Assembly (NCBI GenBank): GCA_023423335.1
Contig: JAFAFU010000051.1
Coordinates: 1-64,000 of the forward strand
Origin: Bacillota bacterium
GTDB taxonomy: Bacteria; Bacillota; Clostridia; Lachnospirales; Lachnospiraceae
Reading direction: 5' to 3'
DNA: 64,000 bases
Notes under the pieces: generated by a model
What the model saw: the letters and a program-made list of their open reading frames with translations, nothing else
What the model was told of the DNA's origin: nothing
Database searches by the model: none
Program-made: the position numbers and the translations under genes
Part shown: piece by piece, positions 53,910 to 63,850 of the stretch
Layout: every line of letters starts with the position of its first letter
Position numbering within the stretch: the first letter of the stretch is position 1

Positions 53910-53947
53910 ATTACACCTCCATATTGCCGTTGCCCGCAAATTTGGGA
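53910..53947 (-). promoter_or_regulatory. Hairpin-type leader block of the isomerase gene
   Basis: The 41-nt block 53947-53907 on the minus strand has the conserved CCCAAATTTGCGGG core, GGCA and ATGGAGG spacing of the rqcP and arsC leaders (about 31 of 41 positions as in rqcP). A separate TGTGAAAGC/GCTTTCACA hairpin lies further upstream (about 53948-53969). Confidence 0.5.
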
Positions 53948-54160
53948 TGTGAAAGCTTTGCTTTCACATTGGTCAGACACACCGCCGTTTAACTGGTTAC
54001 TTTGCTATAGGCCATAGTATAAATTTATAGTAAAAGAATCTTTTGGTTAAGTCAAATGAATATTTCAGATAGAACGTAAAGAGGATGTCCTGCAAGTGGT
54101 AAGGATCATGGACATTAAAGCGCAGTGTCAGATAAAAACACGGTAATTCGTTAAAATTTA

Positions 54161-54189
54161 TTGAAAAAACCGATAAAACATGGTATTAT
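54161..54189 (+). promoter_or_regulatory. Promoter of the first ABC exporter pair
   Basis: TTGAAA (54161-54166) and TATTAT (54184-54189) are 17 bases apart, followed by the start codon 34 bases later. The rest of the divergent gap 53948-54222 shows no gene. Confidence 0.7.
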
Positions 54190-54222
54190 TTAGAAACTTC
54201 GTATCTGCTTAAGGGAGGATAT

Positions 54223-56058
54223 ATGAAAAAAACACGGAAGAAAAAAGAGTTAACCCTTCGGGAAGCCTTTGCCAATAACCTGTATGCTATGAAGCTTAGT
54301 TACGGAATTAGCAAAAGCCGCGTACATCATTCGCTGTTAAGGAGGTGCCTCGGATATTTTGAGTGGGTATTTTTCAGTGCATTCTTCATGCGCTATATAG
54401 TAGGGGCACTGGATAATAAACAGGAGTTCAGTACAATCTTTTCGTTTATCTTAATTTGCGGCGGTGCATTCACGCTGCTGAATCTCTATAATAATTATGC
54501 GGAAAATGTCATTAATCCTCTGACTGCCACAAGACTGTACGATGGGATTTATCAAAAGCTGTATATCAAGGCGAAGAATGTGGAGCTTCGCTGTTATGAG
54601 GACTCTGATTTTTATAACCGTTACACGATGGCCATCGATAATGCCGGAGATAAAATTACTGCTGTCATTGACAATCTATGGGGTGTTGTGACCGGTTCGA
54701 TTGCTACGATTATTGTCTTTTATTCGATGTACGACATCGATCCATATGCGGTTCTGTTTGTCATTTCACCGATCATCGGCAATTTCCTGTTCGGAAACTA
54801 TATGAATAAGTTTGAATACAAGCGGTATCAGGAGGGAGTGCCCAATGATAAGGTTATGAATTATGTAAACCGGGTCATGTATCTTCCGGATTATGCGAAG
54901 GAGATCCGCCTGTCCAAAGTATTCCGTTTGTTGAGACACCAGTATGACGAAGCGACCGAGAATAATGTGAAAATTGCCCATAAGTATGCCTTTAGGGTTG
55001 CAATAATGAATTTCTGGCGTATTGCCTTTACCTTCACTGTGATATTTGAAGGGGTTTTGCTCTATGCAGTATATCGCAATCTTGTAACAGGCTCCATATC
55101 ACTGGCGGAGCTCACTGTTTTGTCAAGTGTGATGGTGGCGGCAACCTGGATATTGATCGGATTGTTCGATGATATCATGGCAACCATTAAAAACGGCATG
55201 TTTGTCAAGAACCTCAGGGATTTCATGAAGTATGAGGAAAAAATCCCTGAGGACCAGGATGGTATTATACCTTCGGAAATGATTGAGAGTATAGAGTTTG
55301 ATCATGTAACCTTCTCATATCAGGAGGAACAGACGATAAAGGATCTGTCATTCATCATCCGCAATAAGGAGATTATTGCATTTGTAGGTCATAATGGAGC
55401 GGGAAAGACAACGATCATAAAGCTGTTATTCCGGCTGTATGATCCGACGGAGGGTGTTATCCGGTTGAATGGGATTGATATCCGGGAATATAATCTGCGT
55501 GCTTACCGGAATCTGTTCGCGGCTGCTTTTCAGGATTACCGGATTTTTGGAATGACGGTGAAAAATAATGTTCTGATGGGAAAGCATTATGAAAATGAGG
55601 ATGAACTTGTTTGTGAGGCTCTGAAAAAATCCGGCGTGTACGAGAAGATCACATCACTTCCGGAGGGGATTCATACGATGATGACGAAGGAATTCGATGA
55701 GCAGGGGGCCATTCTTTCCGGCGGAGAAAGTCAGAAGGTTGTTGTGGCCAGGGCTTTTGTCAAAGCTTCTCCGATCAAGGTGTTTGATGAACCCTCCAGT
55801 GCACTTGATCCGATTGCAGAATACGAGCTATATAACAATATTATGAAAGACGGTGAAAACCGCACCATGATCTTTATTTCACACCGTTTGTCTTCCGTAA
55901 AGAATGCCGATAAGGTATTCATGCTGGAGGGGGGACGAATTATAGAAGAAGGCAGCCATCACGAGCTGATGAAAAGAGACGGCAGCTATGCACAGATGTA
56001 TAAAAAACAGGCTATGAACTACCTTGCGGTTGATAATGTAGAGGGGGTGGAATTATGA
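54223..56058 (+). CDS. ABC exporter, fused membrane-ATPase half, first of a pair
   Basis: The 611-residue protein has an N-terminal type-1 exporter membrane domain (six helices) and a C-terminal ATPase: Walker A GHNGAGKTT, signature LSGGESQKVVVARA, Walker B KVFDEPSSALDP and switch His in FISHRLSS. All ATPase motifs look intact. GGGAGG precedes the ATG. Its stop overlaps the next gene's ATG by four bases, so the two form a heterodimer from one message. Likely a peptide or drug exporter; the cargo is unknown and no precursor peptide gene was found nearby. Confidence 0.9.
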   Translation: MKKTRKKKELTLREAFANNLYAMKLSYGISKSRVHHSLLRRCLGYFEWVFFSAFFMRYIVGALDNKQEFSTIFSFILICGGAFTLLNLYNNYAENVINPLTATRLYDGIYQKLYIKAKNVELRCYEDSDFYNRYTMAIDNAGDKITAVIDNLWGVVTGSIATIIVFYSMYDIDPYAVLFVISPIIGNFLFGNYMNKFEYKRYQEGVPNDKVMNYVNRVMYLPDYAKEIRLSKVFRLLRHQYDEATENNVKIAHKYAFRVAIMNFWRIAFTFTVIFEGVLLYAVYRNLVTGSISLAELTVLSSVMVAATWILIGLFDDIMATIKNGMFVKNLRDFMKYEEKIPEDQDGIIPSEMIESIEFDHVTFSYQEEQTIKDLSFIIRNKEIIAFVGHNGAGKTTIIKLLFRLYDPTEGVIRLNGIDIREYNLRAYRNLFAAAFQDYRIFGMTVKNNVLMGKHYENEDELVCEALKKSGVYEKITSLPEGIHTMMTKEFDEQGAILSGGESQKVVVARAFVKASPIKVFDEPSSALDPIAEYELYNNIMKDGENRTMIFISHRLSSVKNADKVFMLEGGRIIEEGSHHELMKRDGSYAQMYKKQAMNYLAVDNVEGVEL

Positions 56059-57884
56059 GCGGAAAGAAGGATTCCATCAATACAAAGCAGACGGTAAAAC
56101 GGGTATGGAGCAATAACTGGTTTCTGATCAAGCTTTGTTTTACCGCATCGCCGATCTACATCATTACCATGATACTGGATGCAATCAGGAACCAGGTTTC
56201 GATCTTTTTTGAACATACCTATGGAATAGGTTATGTACTGGAAGCCGCTGAGTTTGGTTATCCGTTCCATAAGGTAGCAATTTTTATATTGATACTGGCC
56301 GCCTGTATTTCACTTGGGATGATTTTAACCGTACTTACCTACAATTTGTGGGCAGCCAAGGGACTGCCGAAAGTACGGCGCAAGGTAAAAATGGCTCTTT
56401 ATGAGAAAGCAAGGGAGCAGGATTTGGAGCACTATGACAATCCGGATTATTATAATGAACTGGTACTTGTCATATCAGAAGCGGACAAGCAGATTGACCG
56501 CTGCATTGCCTTCCTGCAAAATACGGCCTCGGGTATTTCAGTATTTGTTACAACAGTGATCTATTTCATACTGAAGGACAGAGTATCCATTGTGTTTGCG
56601 GCGATATCTTTCCTTATGGCATTTTTCTTTAATCAGATGTATAATAAGCTTTCCTATAAAGTACGTATATTGCGGAATCCCTTTGAGCGGAAGCGTGAGT
56701 ATGTCAAGAGAGTTTTTTATCTGAATGATTATGCTAAAGAAATCCGGCTGAATCCGGAGGTTTCGGATATCTTGTTTGAGGATTTTAAGCAGGCAAACGA
56801 AGAGGTCTACCAGGCGGAAAAAAGCTATGCGAATCGCCGCTTCCTGATAGGCTTTATGCGCCGTTATATCAGTAATGACTTTTTCAGCGATGTTCTGTAT
56901 ATTTCGTATTTGTCCTTTAAAGCATCCGTATTGGGTACGCTTTCTTACAGCAGCGTGGCCATACTGTATAATTCCTTCGGCCGGTTAAAACATGGTATGA
57001 GAATATTCACGGATATCTATCCCTTTGCCTGTGAAACAAGTCTGTATGTCCAGAAAATTCGTAATTTCCTGGATACCGAACCGAGGCTTCAAAGTGACAG
57101 GCAGCTGGCGGTACCGAAGCAGGCCAAAGCCATTGAATTAAAAAATGTATCCTTTGCTTACCGGGAAGGTGACAAAAATGTCATCAATGATGTATCCTTA
57201 TCCATTGCCCCGAGGGAGAAAATCGCTTTGGTTGGCTATAACGGTGCAGGAAAGACAACACTGATCAAGCTGATCATGCGGCTGTATGATACAACCGGAG
57301 GGAAGATTCTTGCCGACGGAGAGAATATCCGTGATTATAATGTCTGGGAGTATCGGAATTCCATTGGTACCGTATTCCAGGATTTCATGATCTTCGCCGG
57401 TTCAGTTACGGAAAATGTTCTGCTGGATACTGCCGACGAAGCAGATATCGGCCGTGTAGAATGGGCTTTGCGCCACAGCGGCTTTGCTGACAGGGTTAAG
57501 ACCCTGGGGCATGAACTTGATACGGAACTGACGTCGGAATTTGCAAAGGATGGAGTGAATCTTTCCGGAGGAGAGAGCCAGAAGCTTGCGATCGGCCGTG
57601 TATTTTATAAGGATGCCGGCCTGATCATCCTGGATGAACCGTCCAGTGCCCTTGACCCGATCGCAGAATACCAGTTGAACCATTCCATGCTGCAAGCCGC
57701 AGAGAATAAGACCGTTATCTTTATTTCACACCGGCTGTCCACGACCCGTCTTGCTGACCGGATTTTCATGCTGGAGCAGGGCAGTATCGTAGAGCAGGGC
57801 TCTCATGATGAACTGCTTAAACTGAACGGAAGATACGCCGAAATGTGGCGTGCACAGGCAGGACAGTATATCGCAGTGGATTGA
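56055..57884 (+). CDS. ABC exporter, fused membrane-ATPase half, second of a pair
   Basis: The 609-residue partner shares the design: membrane domain, Walker A GYNGAGKTT, signature LSGGESQKLAIGRVF, Walker B LIILDEPSSALDP and FISHRLSTT. It is also complete, so both ATP sites should be active, unlike the other pair nearby. It overlaps the previous stop by four bases and is convergent, with an 11-base gap, with the second exporter pair. Its dimer with the preceding protein is inferred from the coupling. Confidence 0.9.
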   Translation: MSGKKDSINTKQTVKRVWSNNWFLIKLCFTASPIYIITMILDAIRNQVSIFFEHTYGIGYVLEAAEFGYPFHKVAIFILILAACISLGMILTVLTYNLWAAKGLPKVRRKVKMALYEKAREQDLEHYDNPDYYNELVLVISEADKQIDRCIAFLQNTASGISVFVTTVIYFILKDRVSIVFAAISFLMAFFFNQMYNKLSYKVRILRNPFERKREYVKRVFYLNDYAKEIRLNPEVSDILFEDFKQANEEVYQAEKSYANRRFLIGFMRRYISNDFFSDVLYISYLSFKASVLGTLSYSSVAILYNSFGRLKHGMRIFTDIYPFACETSLYVQKIRNFLDTEPRLQSDRQLAVPKQAKAIELKNVSFAYREGDKNVINDVSLSIAPREKIALVGYNGAGKTTLIKLIMRLYDTTGGKILADGENIRDYNVWEYRNSIGTVFQDFMIFAGSVTENVLLDTADEADIGRVEWALRHSGFADRVKTLGHELDTELTSEFAKDGVNLSGGESQKLAIGRVFYKDAGLIILDEPSSALDPIAEYQLNHSMLQAAENKTVIFISHRLSTTRLADRIFMLEQGSIVEQGSHDELLKLNGRYAEMWRAQAGQYIAVD

Positions 57885-57895
57885 TAAAGAGGGTA

Positions 57896-59659
57896 TCAGA
57901 GGGCTGTGTCCTCAAACTGACTGTAATACAGCTTTGCGTAAAAACCGCCTTTTTCCAGCAGATTATCATGATTTCCCTGTTCAATGACACGTCCGTTATT
58001 CATAACCAGAATGACATCTGCCTCACGAATGGTTGACAACCGGTGGGCAACGATAAAGCTTGTCCGGCCCTTCATCATGTAGGAGAAAGCGGACTGGATT
58101 TTTATTTCCGTCCGCGTATCGATACTGCTGGTGGCTTCGTCAAGGATCAGCAGGGGAGGGAGGCAGAGCATAGCACGGGCGATGCAGAGTAATTGCTTCT
58201 GCCCCTGACTGATATTTCCGCCGTCTTCAGAGATTACCGTATCATAACCCTTCGGCAGGCGTTTGATGAAGTTATGTGCATAAGCTGACTTAGCAGCTGC
58301 CACAATCTCTTCCTCGGACGCCTCCGGCTTTCCATAGGCAATATTTTCTTTTACTGTTCCGGCCTTCAGCCAGGTATCCTGCAAAACCATTCCATAGCTG
58401 CCTCTTAAGGATGCTCTGGTGACCTCTCTAATATCGTTTCCCGAGACCAGGATGCGGCCGCTGTCCACATCATAGAAACGCATCAGAAGGTTAATCAGGG
58501 TAGTTTTTCCGCAGCCCGTCGGGCCGACGATTGCTATTCGCTGTCCCGGCCTTACGTCAAGATTGAAATTCTTAATCAGCTCACGGTCGGAATGATAACT
58601 GAAGGACATATTTTCTATGACCACATGTCCGTCACATATCAGCCGGGTCGCATTTACGGCTTCGGGGGACTGATTTTTCTCATCGAGAAGCTCAAAAACC
58701 CGCGCCGCGCATGCAAGCGCATTCTGCAGCTCGGTGATAACCCCGGAAATCTCGTTAAAGGGTTTGGTATACTGGTTTGCATAGCTTAGAAAGATGCTTA
58801 ACTGGCCGATGGATATCCCGCCGCCGATTGCAAATAATGCACCGGTAAGCCCGACACCGGCATAAACCATATTGTTGACAAAACGGGTGGCAGGATTTGT
58901 AATACTGCTGTAAAAAATTGCGCTCAGAGTTACTTTCTGCAATTTTTTGTTTATCCCGTCAAAAGCCTCCAGGCTCCTGGCTTCATATCCAAAGGCTTGC
59001 ACCACCTTCTGACCTTCCACCATTTCATTAATAAATGCGGTTTGCTCCCCTCTTATCTTACTCTGGCTTTGAAAATACTGATAACTGCGCTTTGCTATAA
59101 ATGCGGCAATCACAAGGCTGAGCGGGGTCAAAAGTACGACAACAAGGGTGATGGTTATATTGATATACAGCATAAAACCGATGATACCGGTAATCGTGAC
59201 GACTCCTGTGAATAATTGTGTAAGCAGCATCAGGATACCGTCGGAGAAGGTGTCGATATCAGCAACCATACGGCTGATAAGATCACCGGAGGAATGCGAG
59301 TCCAGGTAGGAGAGGGGAAGAGCCTGTATTTTTGCCATCATTTTATTTCTCAAATCCCGTGACAAATGATAGGCGATACGATTGTTGCAGATACTGAGTA
59401 TCCACTGGGCAACAGAAGATATAACGGCTATGAGTCCGATCCATGCCAGAATAGATACAATACCCTTAAAATCCACGTGATCCGATCCAAGCATAAAATC
59501 AATCGCCTTGCCTGACAGAATGGGAATGTACAACTGGGAGGTAACGCTGGTTACGGCAAAAAGAATACTGATTATGACAAAGGTTCGGTAGGGCGCGATC
59601 AGTTTCAACACTCTTTTAAAAGTATTTTTACTTCCGCTATCGGATGACTTTACCGGCAT
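57896..59659 (-). CDS. Multidrug ABC exporter half with canonical ATP site (second of minus pair)
   Basis: The 587-residue protein has a six-helix membrane domain and an ATPase with Walker A GPTGCGKTT, signature ISQGQKQLLCIARA (an unusual SQGQ form), Walker B LLILDEATSSIDT and switch His in IVAHRLSTI. The catalytic Glu is present. It starts at ATG 59659, sharing one base with the previous stop (TAATG). It pairs with the gene at 59659-61392 to form a heterodimeric multidrug exporter of the BmrCD/TM287-288 kind. Confidence 0.9.
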   Translation of the reverse strand: MPVKSSDSGSKNTFKRVLKLIAPYRTFVIISILFAVTSVTSQLYIPILSGKAIDFMLGSDHVDFKGIVSILAWIGLIAVISSVAQWILSICNNRIAYHLSRDLRNKMMAKIQALPLSYLDSHSSGDLISRMVADIDTFSDGILMLLTQLFTGVVTITGIIGFMLYINITITLVVVLLTPLSLVIAAFIAKRSYQYFQSQSKIRGEQTAFINEMVEGQKVVQAFGYEARSLEAFDGINKKLQKVTLSAIFYSSITNPATRFVNNMVYAGVGLTGALFAIGGGISIGQLSIFLSYANQYTKPFNEISGVITELQNALACAARVFELLDEKNQSPEAVNATRLICDGHVVIENMSFSYHSDRELIKNFNLDVRPGQRIAIVGPTGCGKTTLINLLMRFYDVDSGRILVSGNDIREVTRASLRGSYGMVLQDTWLKAGTVKENIAYGKPEASEEEIVAAAKSAYAHNFIKRLPKGYDTVISEDGGNISQGQKQLLCIARAMLCLPPLLILDEATSSIDTRTEIKIQSAFSYMMKGRTSFIVAHRLSTIREADVILVMNNGRVIEQGNHDNLLEKGGFYAKLYYSQFEDTAL

Positions 59660-61392
59660 TATTGTTCACCGCCCTTTCCATACTGACTTTCGTAAATCTC
59701 TTTATAGACATCACAGGTCCCAAGCAGTTCATCATGGCTGCCTGTGCCCGCCAGAGATCCGTCCTCCAGGACAAGAATCCGGTCGGCATGGAGGATACTG
59801 GAAGCTCTCTGGCTTACAATGAAAACCGTCATGGATTCGGAAAGGCTGTGCAGGGCTTTACGCAAAGCCGCCTCTGTTGCAAAATCCAGGGCGCTGGCGC
59901 TGTCATCAAGGATTAATATCCTCGGCTTTTTTACAAGGGCGCGGGCTATGGTGAGGCGTTGCTTCTGACCTCCGGAAAGGTTTCTGCCGCCCTGCTCCAC
60001 AGGTGCATCCAGCCCATGGGTTTTTTCATTAACAAAACCGTCCGCCTGCGCCGCGGTTAAAGCATTCCAGAGCTCTTCATCGGTGGCATTTTCATTGCCC
60101 CACAACAGATTGGAGCGTATGGTGCCTTGAAAAAGAAGGGCTCTTTGCATAACAACTCCGATCAAATTACGCAATTCGTCTTTCGAATGCTCCTTCACGG
60201 GTCTGCCAAGGACACTTACAGTACCGGAGGTTGCATCATAAAATCTGGGGATCAGATTGACCAGACTGGATTTCCCGCTTCCGGTTCCGCCGATGATTCC
60301 TATGGTCTGCCCGCGCTTCGCACGAAAGCTGATATCATTCAGGCTATTATCGCCTGCCGCGGTATAGGTGAGGGATACATGCTCAAAGCTTACCGCCTCA
60401 TCCGGATTATCTTCGGATTCTGTCTTCTGTGAATCACAAAACACCATACCGGGCTTCGTCTGAAATACGGTCTGTATCCTTCCTGCACAGGCAACCGCTT
60501 TGGTCATCTGTATGATCAGGTTCGCAAGCTTTACAAGCTCTATAAGTATCTGGCTCATGTAACTGACAAGAGCGATAACGTCACCCTGTCGCAGTCCGCC
60601 GGTATCCACATTTACGGCACCGGTATACAATATGGCAATAATCGCAATATTAACGATGATATAGGTAACCGGATTCATCAGGCCTGAAATACGGCCAACC
60701 TTCTGCTGCAATTTTGTGAATAGCGAATTTACCGCTTCGAACCGGGAAACCTCGCTCTGTTCCTTATTAAAAGTACGTATTACACGAACACCGGACAGAT
60801 TTTCCCTTGTCATTCCCAGAATATGATCGAGTTTTTCCTGAACCTTTTTATAAAGAGGCATCGTATAAAGCATTATACTAAAGACAGCGACGGAAAGCAG
60901 CGGAATTACCACAACAAAGATCATGGCGGCATTCCGATTGATTTTAAATGCCAAAATAAGACTGCCGATCACAATAAAGGGACTGCGCAGAAACAGACGT
61001 AAAAAAAGATTAATACCATTCAATACCTGATTGATATCGCTGGTCATTCGAGTGATCAGGGTGCTGGTTCCCAGGGTATCCATTTCTGTAAAACCCAGGG
61101 TTTGTATGTGCAGAAAAAGGGCGCGGCGCAAGCCGGTGGCATGTCCCACCGCTGCTTTCCCGGCAAAGTATTGCGCGGTTATGCTGCAGATCAGGCCGAT
61201 AACTCCAAGCAAAACCAGCAGACCGCACTGTCTCAGAATATAGTGGGTATTTTTATCGGCGATACCGATATTGATGATAGAGGCCATGACCAAAGGCACA
61301 AGCAGATCAAAGGATGCCTCCAGCATTTTAAAGGAAGGAGCCAATATACTTTCTTTAATATAACCCCGGAGGTACGATAACATATGCTTCAA
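59659..61392 (-). CDS. Multidrug ABC exporter half with degenerate ATP site (first of minus pair)
   Basis: The 577-residue protein has the same layout with Walker A GGTGSGKSS and signature LSGGQKQRLTIARA. Its Walker B ends LILDDSASALD, so the catalytic Glu is Asp, and the switch His is Gln (VSQRASSI). Such a half site is typical of heterodimeric exporters. It starts at TTG 61392, seven bases after AAAGGGGA; an ATG three codons later is less well placed. Promoter and palindrome lie at 61432-61460. Confidence 0.9.
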   Translation of the reverse strand: MKHMLSYLRGYIKESILAPSFKMLEASFDLLVPLVMASIINIGIADKNTHYILRQCGLLVLLGVIGLICSITAQYFAGKAAVGHATGLRRALFLHIQTLGFTEMDTLGTSTLITRMTSDINQVLNGINLFLRLFLRSPFIVIGSLILAFKINRNAAMIFVVVIPLLSVAVFSIMLYTMPLYKKVQEKLDHILGMTRENLSGVRVIRTFNKEQSEVSRFEAVNSLFTKLQQKVGRISGLMNPVTYIIVNIAIIAILYTGAVNVDTGGLRQGDVIALVSYMSQILIELVKLANLIIQMTKAVACAGRIQTVFQTKPGMVFCDSQKTESEDNPDEAVSFEHVSLTYTAAGDNSLNDISFRAKRGQTIGIIGGTGSGKSSLVNLIPRFYDATSGTVSVLGRPVKEHSKDELRNLIGVVMQRALLFQGTIRSNLLWGNENATDEELWNALTAAQADGFVNEKTHGLDAPVEQGGRNLSGGQKQRLTIARALVKKPRILILDDSASALDFATEAALRKALHSLSESMTVFIVSQRASSILHADRILVLEDGSLAGTGSHDELLGTCDVYKEIYESQYGKGGEQ

Positions 61393-61431
61393 TACAAAAT
61401 CCCCTTTCTATAAGACGAAGGTACTCTGTAT

Positions 61432-61460
61432 AGTTTACTACAAAGTTTTGCATATGCAAA
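61432..61460 (-). promoter_or_regulatory. Promoter with palindromic operator of the minus ABC pair
   Basis: On the minus strand TTGCAT (61459-61454) and TAAACT (61437-61432) are 16 bases apart. The perfect palindrome TTTGCAT/ATGCAAA (61447-61460) overlaps the -35, which fits a MarR-type repressor. No regulator gene of this kind is adjacent. The remaining gap 61461-61694 shows nothing. Confidence 0.55.
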
Positions 61461-61694
61461 TATTTATATTAATTATTTTGTACAGCCAGCCTGTTATCAG
61501 TGCCACACTCCTATTTCATCTTCAACATAGATTGGAAGCCACCTCTTTATCATCTCGATAAACTCCTTTTAAAACTTCTTTGTCCCGGAATAGATTAATC
61601 CAGCCAAAGCTTCTATGGCAAGGGAAATCAGCATGTAAAAAATGAAAGGGCCGTATAGGCATTTCTATGCAGGCAGATCTTTTAAAATTTCATA

Positions 61695-61737
61695 TAGACA
61701 AAGTTCGATTTGAAGTATATAATATTTATATATCGAA
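61695..61737 (+). promoter_or_regulatory. ars operon promoter with inverted-repeat operator
   Basis: TAGACA (61695-61700) and TATAAT (61718-61723) are 17 bases apart. The inverted pieces TTCGAT (61704-61709) and ATCGAA (61732-61737) bracket the -10, a good place for the ArsR repressor. Confidence 0.6.
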
Positions 61738-61760
61738 AAACTTGAATGTGAGGTGCTGAT

Positions 61761-62090
61761 ATGGAACAATACATTGGGGGAGCCAAGGTGTTTAAAGCAT
61801 TGGGCGATCCAAAGCGTGTAATGATTGTTGATATGCTGTCTTGCGGTGAGCTTTGTGCCTGCATGATTTTAGAGAAATTTAAGATGTCACAGTCTACCTT
61901 ATCCCATCATATGAAGCTGCTCTGTGAATGCGGCTTAGTTAAAGCCAGAAACGAAGGAAAATGGACTTACTATACTCTTGATCCCGAAGGGATAGAAAAT
62001 ACAAGGCAGTTTTTTACCAGCATTACAACCGATAAAGAGACCTGTATCTGCAGAGAGGATCAGGCCTATGTGATACCGGATAATCAGTAA
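61761..62090 (+). CDS. arsR: ArsR-family metalloregulator
   Basis: ArsR represses the operon until arsenite binds. The 109-residue protein has a winged helix (ALGDPKRVMIVDMLSCGELCACMILEKF, then MSQSTLSHHMKLLCECGLVKARNEGKW). The ELCAC motif in the first helix supplies two thiolates of the As(III) site. It precedes the arsenite exporter and has its own promoter with a matching inverted repeat. The C-terminal tail carries further Cys (ETCICRED). Confidence 0.93.
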   Translation: MEQYIGGAKVFKALGDPKRVMIVDMLSCGELCACMILEKFKMSQSTLSHHMKLLCECGLVKARNEGKWTYYTLDPEGIENTRQFFTSITTDKETCICREDQAYVIPDNQ

Positions 62091-62151
62091 ATTATTTTCT
62101 GCGAAAAGGCAGTAGAACAACAATAATGGAAAGGTTAAAAAGTGAAGGTAT

Positions 62152-63207
62152 ATGGGCAATAAAAAGTCTCAAGGAATAGGATTTTTTGAGAAATATCTTA
62201 CAATATGGGTCCTCCTATGTATGGCTGCGGGAGTTTTAACCGGCAGGTTTTTACCAGGTGTTCCCGCATTTCTTGAAAACTTTGAATATGCACAGGTTTC
62301 AATGCCGATTGCGATCCTGATATGGATCATGATATACCCAATGATGATGAAGGTAGATTTCCAATCAATTAAAAATGTTAGAAATAACCCGTTGGGCTTA
62401 ATTATTTCCAGCGGAACCAGCTGGCTGATAAAGCCCTTTCTCATGTTCGGCCTGGCTACTTTATTCTTTCACATAGTTTTTCAGGCATTCATACCGGCTG
62501 AATTAGCCAGGGATTATGTGGCGGGCGCTGTATTATTAGGGGCGGCGCCATGCACAGCGATGGTGTTCATATGGAGTAATCTTACGAAGGGAGATCCGGC
62601 CCATACCCTGGTTCAGGTATCGGTGAATGATCTTATTATTCTGGTTCTGTTTGTCCCGATCGTATCATTTTTACTTGGGATTACGAATATTCAAGTTCCG
62701 TGGGATACGCTGTTTTTATCAATTGTATTATTTGTTGTGATCCCTTTGGCTGCAGGTATCCTGACCCGTATGTTAATGATAAAAAGAAAAGGGGAGGATT
62801 ATTTTACCCGGAAATTTGTTCCGAAGTTTGATGGCATAACTATGACCGGTTTATTACTGACACTGGTAATTATCTTTTCCTTCCAGGGAGATGCCATCCT
62901 GAATAATCCCTTCCATGTATTATTGATTGCAATTCCTCTTATCTTACAAAATGTATTAACTGCTCTATTTGCGTATTTTACATGCAAAAAGTGTAAGCAG
63001 CCTCATAAAATTGCAGCACCGGCAGCCTTGATCGGGGCCTCGGATTTTTTTGAACTATCCGTAGCAGTAGCAATTACTCTGTTTGGCGCGGATTCACCGG
63101 TTGTTCTTGTCACTACGGTAGGAGTGCTTACCGAGGTTCCCACTATGCTGACCTTAGTCAAATTCATAAATAAGACGAAACATTGGTTCCCGTATAATCC
63201 AATTTAA
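62152..63207 (+). CDS. acr3: Arsenite efflux permease ACR3 family
   Basis: The 351-residue membrane protein has ten helices and the ACR3 marks: APCTAMVFIWS in the fourth helix carries the conserved functional Cys, with GDPAHTLVQVSVNDLI after it and ASDFFELSVAVAITLFG near the end. It exports arsenite (and antimonite) by proton exchange. It follows arsR and precedes the arsenate reductase, completing a detoxification operon. The start at 62152 has AAAAGTGAAGG about eight bases upstream. Confidence 0.94.
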   Translation: MGNKKSQGIGFFEKYLTIWVLLCMAAGVLTGRFLPGVPAFLENFEYAQVSMPIAILIWIMIYPMMMKVDFQSIKNVRNNPLGLIISSGTSWLIKPFLMFGLATLFFHIVFQAFIPAELARDYVAGAVLLGAAPCTAMVFIWSNLTKGDPAHTLVQVSVNDLIILVLFVPIVSFLLGITNIQVPWDTLFLSIVLFVVIPLAAGILTRMLMIKRKGEDYFTRKFVPKFDGITMTGLLLTLVIIFSFQGDAILNNPFHVLLIAIPLILQNVLTALFAYFTCKKCKQPHKIAAPAALIGASDFFELSVAVAITLFGADSPVVLVTTVGVLTEVPTMLTLVKFINKTKHWFPYNPI

Positions 63208-63280
63208 TAAGGAGGAGGATAGTGTGAAAATTAAAATTTTCATAAAATGAATTATTTACAATTCACTTTACAAATATTGT

Positions 63281-63324
63281 GCTGGTGCCGGGATTCGCGG
63301 GCATCGGCAGCATGGAGGATTATT
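63281..63324 (+). promoter_or_regulatory. Hairpin plus ribosome-site leader of arsC
   Basis: GCTG (63281-63284) pairs with CAGC (63307-63310 region) and TGCC (63286-63289) with GGCA (about 63300-63303). GCATGGAGG follows before the ATG. Compared with the rqcP leader, 35 of 41 positions agree and paired positions differ in compensating ways. Confidence 0.55.
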
Positions 63325-63735
63325 ATGAATAATACGAAACCCAAGGTAGCTTTCCTATGTGTCCATAATTCCTGCCGTTCTCAGATTGCAGAAGCTTTGG
63401 GAAAGTATTTTGGAGGCGATGTGTTTGAGAGCTATTCGGCCGGAACAGAAACGAAGCCGCAAATCAATCAGGACGCTGTCCGGTTAATAAAAAAGCGGTA
63501 TGGTATCGATATGGAGGAGACACAAAGATCGAAACTGCTTTCCGATATTCCGGTGGTTGATATCGTAGTCACTATGGGCTGTAATGTTGAGTGCCCTTAT
63601 CTTCCCTGCAGACATAGGGAGGATTGGGGACTGGAGGATCCTTCAGGAAAAAGTGATGATGAATTCCTTCAGGTAATTAATGAAATCGAAGTTAAAATAA
63701 AAGAGATGAAAGCCAGAATAAATGAATATCTGTAA
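63325..63735 (+). CDS. arsC: Arsenate reductase, thioredoxin-coupled (low-molecular-weight phosphatase) type
   Basis: ArsC reduces arsenate to arsenite for ACR3 to export. The 136-residue protein has the phosphatase-like P-loop CVHNSCR near the N-terminus, SAGTETKPQIN and, later, TMGCNVECPYLPCRHREDWGLEDPSG, where two downstream Cys form the disulfide relay. Start ATG 63325 has GGAGG upstream in the leader block; an ATG at 63247 lies before it with no good site. It lies 117 bases after acr3. Confidence 0.93.
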   Translation: MNNTKPKVAFLCVHNSCRSQIAEALGKYFGGDVFESYSAGTETKPQINQDAVRLIKKRYGIDMEETQRSKLLSDIPVVDIVVTMGCNVECPYLPCRHREDWGLEDPSGKSDDEFLQVINEIEVKIKEMKARINEYL

Positions 63736-63850
63736 TCACAGATAATATCAGCAAGTTAAAAGTGCATGGGATGCTCATTGGTAGTATCAATACACAACAG
63801 CAATGCTTCGCACATATAATGAATTACAATATGCATTCGGAAAGATTAAT

